Source: Desulfobulbus sp. (GTDB lineage: Bacteria > Desulfobacterota > Desulfobulbia > Desulfobulbales > Desulfobulbaceae). From it: DNA of 17,776 nt. Below the pieces are notes generated by a model. It saw only the letters and a program-made list of their open reading frames with translations. It was not told the origin of the DNA and ran no database searches. A program made the translations under genes and the position numbers. Positions within the stretch are counted from its first letter, which is position 1. Every line of letters starts with the position of its first letter. Location: positions 5,498-23,273 of the forward strand of contig JAQUEZ010000087.1 in assembly GCA_028684915.1 (NCBI GenBank), given 5' to 3'. Positions 11,901 to 17,492 of this stretch are shown here, piece after piece.

Positions 11901-14900
11901 CATCAATGCTTTTGGTGCTGATCGTGTGGCAGAAGTCACGGGCAGGAGTCAACGCTTTGTTCAAGAAAGGGATGAGGATGATAATTTCCGACTTGTTGTG
12001 CAGAAACGAGGAAAAAATTCTTCGGTTGCTGATGCGGAGGCCTTTCAGGCCAACAAAAAGGATATTCTTATTTTTTCGGGAGCAGGCGGCACGGGCTATT
12101 CCTTCCACGCTGACAACACTGCACAAAATCAGCGCAAGCGTATTCATTATATTCTCCAGCCTGGGTGGCAAGCAGATAAAGCCGTTCAGGGATTTGGCCG
12201 AACCCACCGCACAAACGAATCCTCACAACCACACTACGTTTTACCCACCACCGACCTTCATGCTCAAAAACGATTCGTCTCTTCCATAGCCCGACGATTA
12301 GACCAGCTCGGAGCGTTGACACGGGGACAGCGCGACGCATCCAGCCAGGGCCTGTTTACGGCATCAGACAACCTAGAGAGTTCATACGCCACAACAGCAT
12401 TGAAGAATTTTTTCTATGACCTGTATAAAGGTAATACTGATTTAGTTTTCGCTAGTGTGTCGAAACAAATGGGACTCAACCTGTTTGATGAAAATGGTTC
12501 TCTGAGTGAAAGTAAAATTCCTCCAATTCCACAATTTTTGAACCGTTTGCTTTCGTTGACAACAGAAATGCAAAATGCCGTTTTCACAGAATTTGAAAAT
12601 AGACTCATTGAGTCGGTTGAATATGCAAAACAGCATGGTCTATTCGATTCAGGGATGGAAACAGTCAAGGCATTGAGTATTATCAAAAAAAGTGATGAAA
12701 TCGTTTTTACAGATAAAAATTCATCAGCAGAAACAAGATATATAGAACTCGATGTTGCTAATGAAATTAGATATATAGATTGGGAAAACGTTAAAAAAAT
12801 TACCGAACAGAAAAAAGGAAAAAATGATTTAAGTGGTTGGTTTACATCTGAGTACGGATCTACAAAAGGTGATGTTTTTTACCTCAAAGATATTGGAGAA
12901 AGAATTGATCCAGAAGGCAAAACTGTTAGGCGTGGAGTTTTGTTGAATATCCGTGAAGGTGAGCACAGGTATGTAGACAACGCAGATGAGATTGCTTCGG
13001 GGTATGGATACAGACGCGTATTAGGAAAATATGAACGTGTTGAATTATCTAAAAAAATTACTGAAACAACTGCTGAACTGAAATGGAAGGATTCAATTAA
13101 ACAAGCGCCAAAAACAGTAACAAAAACAGAAAGAATGCTCGTTGGCGCTATACTTCCAATTTGGGACCGAGTTGAAGGTTCAGAGACAATCAAACGATTG
13201 CAAACAGATGATGGGGAACAACTTCTGGGGCGAATGCTTGGCCAAAAAGCCGCCAAAAAAACTCTGGAAAATCTTGGAATTAATTCCACCATTAAAGACA
13301 ACTCTCAAGAAGTATTGTGGAAAGCTATCACAAATGGTGAACGGGCCATTTTAGCCAATGGTTGGGAGATACATCATTCACGAGTAAATAATGAAAAACG
13401 GATAGAAATATCAGGAGTAAATTCTTTCACACTTGCAGAAGAAAGATTGCTCAAAGAACAGGGCGCATTCTTTGAACGCATTAGGTGGAGTGAACGATGC
13501 TTTATTCCAACCGGCGATCAAGGATTTTCTGTTTTTGAGCGCATTACATCATCTAAGCCTGTTGTCAAAATTATCGAGGAATCTAAACAAAACACTGATA
13601 ATGGCGGCAACGATGATGATGAACTTTATTCTGGCGTCCCAGCGGAAGAACCACAAAAAAATCCGGAAGAAAAACAGATCACTTCAAGTCCAGATCTAAT
13701 AACCGAACCTGAGCAAAAAATAACCGATACCGGGATAAAAAAAAGCGAAAAGGAGGATGTTCGTATGGCCAATACTCAGAAAAAACGACCATTCCATGAA
13801 CAGGTTGCCGAGGGACTCATTCGACAATTACAAGAAGGAACTGCTCCTTGGCAAAAACCATGGGACCCAGGTGGGTATTCCTCTTTACCTTATAACCCCA
13901 AAAGTGGAAATCGTTACAAGGGCATTAATGTAATCCATTTGATGGGGCAAGGATATAGCGATCCCCGTTGGATGACTTATCGACAGGCAAGTGATGTCGG
14001 CGGTCAAGTGAAAAAAGGCGAAAAATCTACATCTATTCAGTTTTGGAAATTCTCTGAAGAACAGATAAAGCGGGACGAGGATGGAAAACCTGTAATGAAT
14101 ATACTTACCGGCGAACCGGAGAAAGAACAGGTAAGGCTTGAGCGTCCCAAGGTGTTTTACGCGAATGTTTTTAATGCTGAACAAATCGACGGATTACCAC
14201 CCTTGCAACACAAGGAATATCAATGGGAGCCTTCCGCGCGCGCTGAGAATATCTTGAAGGCATCCGGAGCGACGATTCAACATCATGCCGGGGATCGTGC
14301 TTTTTACCAATCATCCACTGATGAAATCCATTTACCTCAAAAAACACAATTTTCGAGTGCTAACAAATATTATGCTGTCGCCCTGCACGAACTTGGGCAT
14401 TGGAGCGGGGCAGAGGATAGGCTGAATCGAGATTTAAAAAATCCATTCGGCAGCGTTGCCTACGCCAAAGAAGAATTGCGCGCTGAGATTGCTTCAATGA
14501 CTGTTGGTGCTGAAGTCGGTATCGGTCACGATCCCGGCCAACATGCTGCTTATGTCAAATCATGGATTAAAGTTTTACAGGATGATCCGCTTGAAGTTTT
14601 CCGTGCCGCCTCAGATGCGGAAAAAATATACGACTACGTAATGTCATTTGATCAGCAGCAAGAACAAGAGCTGGTCGCTGTAGCTCAACAAACGACAGAG
14701 GATAACGTGAAACGTAATGCCTACCAGACTGAGCTGGCCCGTTTACTAAAACTTTCTACGCTAACCCCTGGCACATATTTACCAACTGAAGAAATGAAAG
14801 AGCGAAATCATGCGGCGGTATTTGTCGATGAAGCGCCTGTCATGCTCTGTGGCCCGGTGGACGATCCAGAATCTATGCAGCAAGTGGAGGCATTAATCGC

Positions 14901-17010
14901 CAACCAACAATTTCGCAAGGCCTTAAGAGCCGCAGGTAAAGTTGGCGAAGTACATGGAGGCAATTTAATGGGCAGTAATTTCGATTGGCCTGATCAGATA
15001 TCTGCATTAACCGAAAAACCATCAGGCGAAGTGGTATCAAACGAAGGCTCTGGTGATGGATCGATAGTCGCCCTTGTATTGGATGACCCACATAATGCGT
15101 TGACGACACTATTTTGCGTAAACGCCTCTGTCGTTCACGATTTAGACCCGAATGCTCCGGAAGGGCTTGATGACGGGCACAAACTGTCTTCGTTGTCGCT
15201 GATTGAAACGATACACGGTGAACAGCAAGAGGCAGCTCAAAAAAAGGATGATAATCAAAAAGCTCAAAAAATTTATATTTCCGTACCGTTTGCAGAAAAG
15301 GAAGAGGCAAAATCTCAGGGGGCACGGTGGGACAGGCAAGAAAAATCTTGGTACATCCCCCAGGGGGTTGATCAGCAAAAATTTTCCAAGTGGCTGAACA
15401 AAGAAAATAATCAATTTAAATATGAGGTGATGGATGCTCGATATGATGCGCGTTATCGCACGGACACCCTGGATAGTGCCATTGCCAAGGCTACTGAAAT
15501 AGGGGCATCTGGTTTTGCGGCATATGACAGTGCGAAAGATGAATGGAACCGGATTCGTAAGGTTGATGAAGTATGGGTAGATAAGCAAGGTGTGCAGGTT
15601 TACCCAATGCCACAAAAACAGCAGCAAACAACAGAAAAGCGGCAGTATTTGGCTGTCCCATACGGCGAGCGGAAAGCCGCAAAAGCGGCAGGCGCATTAT
15701 GGGACCCTGCGGCTAAATCTTGGTATGCAGGTCCAAGCGGAGATGCGGAAAAATTATCGGGATGGAATCCTGAATATATAACAACACAACAGAGCCCAGC
15801 GTTATCCCCTCAAGAAGAGTTTGCCGAAACGCTGAGAAGTATAGGGTGTGTCGTGACGGGGAACCATCCTGTCATGGACGGCGCAACACACAGAATTTCA
15901 GTAGAAGGCGAGAAGTTTAGCGAACACTCAGGCGCAGGTTTTTACGTTGGGCATTTAGACGGGCACCCCGCTGGATATGTTAAAAACAATAAAACAGGGG
16001 TGGAGATCAAATGGAAGAGTAAAGGATACGTGCTCACCGACGAACAAAAGGCCGTGCTGCAAACAGAAGCTGCGGTAAAACTGCATCAGCGGAATAAGGA
16101 GCAGGAAGCTGATCATGAAGCTGCATCACAGCGGGTTAGTGAACATGTTGGTCGATTAAAAGCCGTTGAGGCACCCACCCCATATTTAGCAGCTAAAAAA
16201 ATTAACACGCACTCTGGTGTGTATACGGATGAAAAGGGGCTTACAACTTTTATCCCGATTTACGATGCAAACGGCAAGCAATGGTCTATGCAATATGTTC
16301 AAGAAGACGGCACGAAGCGGATTGCAAAGAACAGTCGAAAAGAAGGTTGTTTTCATGTTGTTGGTGGTCAAAAAGCTCTTGAACACGCCCCAATGTTGGT
16401 TATTGCGGAGGGGTATGCCACGGCAGCGTGTTTAGCTGAAACATTGGGATGCGCTACTGTGGCCGCAATCGATTCGGGAAATTTAAAAGCTGTTTCGGAA
16501 GCTTTGCACGAAAAGTATCCTAATAAGCCTATTATTATCGCCGGGGATGATGATCGACATTCACTTTTGACTCAAGGGATCAACCCAGGCCGAACCAAAG
16601 CAGAAGAAGCAGCAAAAGCCGTTGGTGGCAAGACGATTTTCCCAATTTTTACGCGAGAAGAAACAAATTATCCTACAGAACTGGAACCTATTACACCGAA
16701 AGCGTATCGAGAGCATTTAAGAGCAACCGAACTGCTAGAGAAACAGCCTGATCTTAATGATGAGGCAAAGGAAAATTTGCAACAATTGCTATTGACTAAT
16801 AATCAATTGAATGCTCTTCAGTACATGAAAAATTTTACTGATTTTAACGATTTAGTAACTAAAAGTTCTTTAGGGGAGGATGGATTAAAACGGCAAGTTT
16901 TGGGTGTGATAGAGATTGATCGCTCATCGCAAAAACAGGCATCCATTAGACAGGTAGTTCAAAAACGACATGCGCCAGAAAAGCGGGCTCGTAGAGGAGT
17001 TAGTTTATAA
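8995..17010 (+). CDS. Giant polyvalent protein: DarB-like methyltransferase-helicase fused to ArdC/TraC primase
   Basis: One uninterrupted frame encodes 2671 residues. In order: a QLSLF clamp-binding-type motif (9-13); a SAM-dependent DNA methyltransferase with motif I EPQAGTGD (158-165) and catalytic NPPF (223-226); a disordered linker (~345-455) that overlies a nested gene; a strawberry-notch SF2 helicase with Walker A GDGTGVGKG (553-561), DESH box (670-673), SATGATE (713-719), GGTGYS (1031-1036) and GFGRTHRTNE (1066-1075); an A/T-rich C-terminal helicase extension; and an acidic linker (~1535-1590). From 1591 it is TraC: an ArdC N-terminal domain (HEQVAEGLIRQLQEGTAPWQKPW), a zincin with HELGH (1798-1802), two DUF5710-like repeats (~2093 and ~2217), and the primase with EGYATA (2472-2477) and AGDDD (2516-2520). 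The fusion suggests anti-restriction and priming work delivered as one molecule. The start ATG 8995 has no good ribosome site. Confidence 0.9.
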   Translation: MKRRKNSNQLSLFDDWLIQDLSSSKKVKDNQRFTLALRLSEILKEEGKIESSTLIKEANRVFGGTQAEGVYSQKSAYDAMEVGVNIFLRGTETSDWNNQNASWATSKIAELTEMISRLPTQSRRDSEMEEFQQFSTPPPLAFAANWVANITAIDTVMEPQAGTGDLAIWADIAGAKVVLNELSERRTELLEALFPNSRIFQENAEQLNNILPDSVQPSVIVMNPPFTATAGRVEGKRSSFVGARHVEQALKRVAENGRVVAIVGQGMGHDRASFREWWKEVESKYSVRADISISGQEYRKYGTTFDNRILVIDKTGPTVKPVLLDNVNSVAELPQLLEGIKNERVQRTQQASTQPASRTNTITEQPTIQSGRGIGGNSTYQPRNVEGPAGDPRDRRTGVAIGETPREPDTDDGINDSIRIGGEFSVGSDGERDNRGSRSTDSGGNNSNDSSTVTSIGVEAVNNQPTEFTESVFANYTPQRLKIQGAQPHPGTLVQSAAMAAVEPPTPTYQPTLPSKVINEGLLSLAQLEAVVYAGQAHEQVQPNGARKGFFIGDGTGVGKGREISGVILDNQMKGRTKAVWISFNEGLLADAKRDFAGVGGDPDLIFLQGKTKASAEILPKEGILFTTYSTLRGGERKQANDLGQKQGRTRLQQIIEWLGPDFDGVIAFDESHSMANAIAIKGARGTRKPSQQAIAGINLQSELPDARVLYVSATGATEISNLRYADRLGLWGEGTAFADANSFVNDVSRGGIASMELISRDMKAMGMYLSRSLSYEGVSYERLEHPLTPLQTDIYNELAQAWQVVLNNVEDALKLTQAGKNGHAKSAALSQFWGAHQRFFNQVITAMQTPAVIDDIRKQLDVGNAAVIQLVNTNEAAQKRILADATAQDIALEELDFTPRQMLVDYVRNGFPVAAYEESTDENGNTIFVLVRDAEGNPVIDREAVALRDELLETLHEIRVPENPLDSIINAFGADRVAEVTGRSQRFVQERDEDDNFRLVVQKRGKNSSVADAEAFQANKKDILIFSGAGGTGYSFHADNTAQNQRKRIHYILQPGWQADKAVQGFGRTHRTNESSQPHYVLPTTDLHAQKRFVSSIARRLDQLGALTRGQRDASSQGLFTASDNLESSYATTALKNFFYDLYKGNTDLVFASVSKQMGLNLFDENGSLSESKIPPIPQFLNRLLSLTTEMQNAVFTEFENRLIESVEYAKQHGLFDSGMETVKALSIIKKSDEIVFTDKNSSAETRYIELDVANEIRYIDWENVKKITEQKKGKNDLSGWFTSEYGSTKGDVFYLKDIGERIDPEGKTVRRGVLLNIREGEHRYVDNADEIASGYGYRRVLGKYERVELSKKITETTAELKWKDSIKQAPKTVTKTERMLVGAILPIWDRVEGSETIKRLQTDDGEQLLGRMLGQKAAKKTLENLGINSTIKDNSQEVLWKAITNGERAILANGWEIHHSRVNNEKRIEISGVNSFTLAEERLLKEQGAFFERIRWSERCFIPTGDQGFSVFERITSSKPVVKIIEESKQNTDNGGNDDDELYSGVPAEEPQKNPEEKQITSSPDLITEPEQKITDTGIKKSEKEDVRMANTQKKRPFHEQVAEGLIRQLQEGTAPWQKPWDPGGYSSLPYNPKSGNRYKGINVIHLMGQGYSDPRWMTYRQASDVGGQVKKGEKSTSIQFWKFSEEQIKRDEDGKPVMNILTGEPEKEQVRLERPKVFYANVFNAEQIDGLPPLQHKEYQWEPSARAENILKASGATIQHHAGDRAFYQSSTDEIHLPQKTQFSSANKYYAVALHELGHWSGAEDRLNRDLKNPFGSVAYAKEELRAEIASMTVGAEVGIGHDPGQHAAYVKSWIKVLQDDPLEVFRAASDAEKIYDYVMSFDQQQEQELVAVAQQTTEDNVKRNAYQTELARLLKLSTLTPGTYLPTEEMKERNHAAVFVDEAPVMLCGPVDDPESMQQVEALIANQQFRKALRAAGKVGEVHGGNLMGSNFDWPDQISALTEKPSGEVVSNEGSGDGSIVALVLDDPHNALTTLFCVNASVVHDLDPNAPEGLDDGHKLSSLSLIETIHGEQQEAAQKKDDNQKAQKIYISVPFAEKEEAKSQGARWDRQEKSWYIPQGVDQQKFSKWLNKENNQFKYEVMDARYDARYRTDTLDSAIAKATEIGASGFAAYDSAKDEWNRIRKVDEVWVDKQGVQVYPMPQKQQQTTEKRQYLAVPYGERKAAKAAGALWDPAAKSWYAGPSGDAEKLSGWNPEYITTQQSPALSPQEEFAETLRSIGCVVTGNHPVMDGATHRISVEGEKFSEHSGAGFYVGHLDGHPAGYVKNNKTGVEIKWKSKGYVLTDEQKAVLQTEAAVKLHQRNKEQEADHEAASQRVSEHVGRLKAVEAPTPYLAAKKINTHSGVYTDEKGLTTFIPIYDANGKQWSMQYVQEDGTKRIAKNSRKEGCFHVVGGQKALEHAPMLVIAEGYATAACLAETLGCATVAAIDSGNLKAVSEALHEKYPNKPIIIAGDDDRHSLLTQGINPGRTKAEEAAKAVGGKTIFPIFTREETNYPTELEPITPKAYREHLRATELLEKQPDLNDEAKENLQQLLLTNNQLNALQYMKNFTDFNDLVTKSSLGEDGLKRQVLGVIEIDRSSQKQASIRQVVQKRHAPEKRARRGVSL
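10019..10354 (+). CDS. Overprinted small acidic protein inside the methyltransferase-helicase gene
   Basis: This is a 111-residue frame in the +1 frame of the giant gene. It starts at ATG 10019 with GGAGGG (10005-10010) eight bases upstream, a strong and well-spaced ribosome site. The product looks like a folded helical protein: FRELNKHPLNRQAEQIL, GEELAAIALINHAMSRDLLEI, then an acidic helical tail (ETIEEAAAQILEEII). It has about 19 acidic against 7 basic residues and few glycines. The host frame over the same bases is a low-complexity G/S/R/D/T linker with no domain. This is the same geometry as traH inside traI: +1 frame, disordered host linker, strong ribosome site and an acidic product. 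No family is recognised, and an acidic partner of the methyltransferase-helicase is only a guess. Confidence 0.65.
   Translation: MNVFRELNKHPLNRQAEQILSQNNLQFSPGEELAAIALINHAMSRDLLEIRGIDEPELLLAKLHANPILTMELMTQSGSEESFQLDLTESETIEEAAAQILEEIIATIRAQ
13765..17010 (+). CDS. traC: TraC primase from internal start 1 (TraC1-like, ArdC plus primase)
   Basis: This is an in-frame internal start at codon 1591 of the giant gene. AAGGAGG (13750-13756) lies eight bases before ATG 13765, a near-ideal ribosome site. The product has 1081 residues beginning MANTQKKRPFHEQVAEGL, close to the length (1061) and N-terminus of RP4 TraC1. It would carry the ArdC ssDNA-binding domain, the HELGH zincin, the DUF5710-like repeats and the primase core. 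RP4 TraC primes the transferred strand and is carried into the recipient. This nested product overlaps the giant gene by design. Whether a separate protein is made cannot be proven from sequence, but the site seems too good to be accidental. Confidence 0.75.
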   Translation: MANTQKKRPFHEQVAEGLIRQLQEGTAPWQKPWDPGGYSSLPYNPKSGNRYKGINVIHLMGQGYSDPRWMTYRQASDVGGQVKKGEKSTSIQFWKFSEEQIKRDEDGKPVMNILTGEPEKEQVRLERPKVFYANVFNAEQIDGLPPLQHKEYQWEPSARAENILKASGATIQHHAGDRAFYQSSTDEIHLPQKTQFSSANKYYAVALHELGHWSGAEDRLNRDLKNPFGSVAYAKEELRAEIASMTVGAEVGIGHDPGQHAAYVKSWIKVLQDDPLEVFRAASDAEKIYDYVMSFDQQQEQELVAVAQQTTEDNVKRNAYQTELARLLKLSTLTPGTYLPTEEMKERNHAAVFVDEAPVMLCGPVDDPESMQQVEALIANQQFRKALRAAGKVGEVHGGNLMGSNFDWPDQISALTEKPSGEVVSNEGSGDGSIVALVLDDPHNALTTLFCVNASVVHDLDPNAPEGLDDGHKLSSLSLIETIHGEQQEAAQKKDDNQKAQKIYISVPFAEKEEAKSQGARWDRQEKSWYIPQGVDQQKFSKWLNKENNQFKYEVMDARYDARYRTDTLDSAIAKATEIGASGFAAYDSAKDEWNRIRKVDEVWVDKQGVQVYPMPQKQQQTTEKRQYLAVPYGERKAAKAAGALWDPAAKSWYAGPSGDAEKLSGWNPEYITTQQSPALSPQEEFAETLRSIGCVVTGNHPVMDGATHRISVEGEKFSEHSGAGFYVGHLDGHPAGYVKNNKTGVEIKWKSKGYVLTDEQKAVLQTEAAVKLHQRNKEQEADHEAASQRVSEHVGRLKAVEAPTPYLAAKKINTHSGVYTDEKGLTTFIPIYDANGKQWSMQYVQEDGTKRIAKNSRKEGCFHVVGGQKALEHAPMLVIAEGYATAACLAETLGCATVAAIDSGNLKAVSEALHEKYPNKPIIIAGDDDRHSLLTQGINPGRTKAEEAAKAVGGKTIFPIFTREETNYPTELEPITPKAYREHLRATELLEKQPDLNDEAKENLQQLLLTNNQLNALQYMKNFTDFNDLVTKSSLGEDGLKRQVLGVIEIDRSSQKQASIRQVVQKRHAPEKRARRGVSL
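14968..17010 (+). CDS. Short primase from internal start 2 (TraC2-like)
   Basis: A second in-frame start lies at codon 1992: GGAGG (14956-14960) is seven bases before ATG 14968. The product would have 680 residues beginning MGSNFDWPDQI. It would lack the ArdC and zincin domains but keep both DUF5710-like repeats, the primase-associated region and the EGYATA/AGDDD primase core. RP4 traC likewise yields a shorter TraC2 (746 residues) from an internal start, so the two-product arrangement appears conserved even though the N-terminus is fused to another protein. Expression is predicted from the ribosome site and the RP4 precedent only. Confidence 0.6.
   Translation: MGSNFDWPDQISALTEKPSGEVVSNEGSGDGSIVALVLDDPHNALTTLFCVNASVVHDLDPNAPEGLDDGHKLSSLSLIETIHGEQQEAAQKKDDNQKAQKIYISVPFAEKEEAKSQGARWDRQEKSWYIPQGVDQQKFSKWLNKENNQFKYEVMDARYDARYRTDTLDSAIAKATEIGASGFAAYDSAKDEWNRIRKVDEVWVDKQGVQVYPMPQKQQQTTEKRQYLAVPYGERKAAKAAGALWDPAAKSWYAGPSGDAEKLSGWNPEYITTQQSPALSPQEEFAETLRSIGCVVTGNHPVMDGATHRISVEGEKFSEHSGAGFYVGHLDGHPAGYVKNNKTGVEIKWKSKGYVLTDEQKAVLQTEAAVKLHQRNKEQEADHEAASQRVSEHVGRLKAVEAPTPYLAAKKINTHSGVYTDEKGLTTFIPIYDANGKQWSMQYVQEDGTKRIAKNSRKEGCFHVVGGQKALEHAPMLVIAEGYATAACLAETLGCATVAAIDSGNLKAVSEALHEKYPNKPIIIAGDDDRHSLLTQGINPGRTKAEEAAKAVGGKTIFPIFTREETNYPTELEPITPKAYREHLRATELLEKQPDLNDEAKENLQQLLLTNNQLNALQYMKNFTDFNDLVTKSSLGEDGLKRQVLGVIEIDRSSQKQASIRQVVQKRHAPEKRARRGVSL
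16185..16197. promoter_or_regulatory. OB-like palindrome inside traC, non-consensus centre
   Basis: The sequence is TTTAGC-A-GCTAAA: perfect KorB-type arms with A at the centre in place of G or C. It encodes LAAK in the primase part of the giant gene, the same tetrapeptide context as the traF copy, so a coding coincidence is possible. Confidence 0.3.
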
Positions 17011-17018
17011 AGCTCATT

Positions 17019-17043
17019 CGCCCTTTCTCGCAAGGCAAGGGCG
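17019..17043 (+). other. Hairpin between traC and the lipoprotein gene
   Basis: CGCCCTT (17019-17025) pairs perfectly with AAGGGCG (17037-17043) around an 11-base loop. No T run follows, so it is not a typical terminator. It may protect the upstream mRNA end, or pause polymerase before the lipoprotein ribosome site at 17055. Confidence 0.5.
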
Positions 17044-17063
17044 TAACTTAAAATGGAGGTTAT

Positions 17064-17492
17064 ATGAAGCGTCCGAGTACGGCACTTACCACCTTAACAA
17101 TTATTGGTATCTTGACCTTATTGTCTGGCTGCGTTGAGCTGGAACGATCAGTTGTGAATAATCAAATAGCTACGCCACCACCATCAGAAATTATGGATTC
17201 TTTGCCGCAAATTTGCCAAGCGGCAAAGGATAATAGGGTAAGTGCTAACGATTTTTACAACAATAAAGGTCTCTCAGTCAGCGGAAACGTGATGTCAATT
17301 AATGAAGGCTTTAAACCTCGATACAGGGTCTACCTTAAAGCCGGAAATATACACGTTCATGCAGGCACCGAAAATCAAGTCAATGTCAAACAATTAACAG
17401 TCGGGAGAAAGGCAACAGTCGTTGGCACTATTACAGACGTTTCATATGACTATCAGGGCTGTTCCATTGCATTGAAAGATGCAAGTTTTTGA
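17064..17492 (+). CDS. OB-fold lipoprotein of unknown role
   Basis: The protein has 142 residues and starts at ATG 17064 after GGAGG (17055-17059). The N-terminus is a type II signal peptide: a basic start, a hydrophobic core (TLTIIGILTLL) and the lipobox LSGC, with lipidation expected at Cys22. After a short linker, residues ~65-142 look like a small β-barrel (GLSVSGNVMSINEGF, TVGRKATVVGTITDV, GCSIALKDASF), the pattern of tRNA_anti-like OB-fold lipoproteins. It should be anchored in the inner or outer membrane. It lies 53 bp after the traC stop, where RP4 has traB and traA, so it may be co-transcribed with the transfer operon. A role in surface or entry exclusion is possible but unsupported. 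It resembles no RP4 Tra1 protein that I know. Confidence 0.75.
   Translation: MKRPSTALTTLTIIGILTLLSGCVELERSVVNNQIATPPPSEIMDSLPQICQAAKDNRVSANDFYNNKGLSVSGNVMSINEGFKPRYRVYLKAGNIHVHAGTENQVNVKQLTVGRKATVVGTITDVSYDYQGCSIALKDASF

Noticed and set aside
11852..12289. 145-residue plus-strand frame inside the helicase core
   Set aside because: It lies over conserved helicase motifs, has no good ribosome site and its composition looks random.
15142..15627. 161-residue minus-strand frame opposite the DUF5710 region
   Set aside because: It is a hydrophobic, phenylalanine- and leucine-rich mirror of lysine/glutamate-rich coding DNA, a common antisense artefact.
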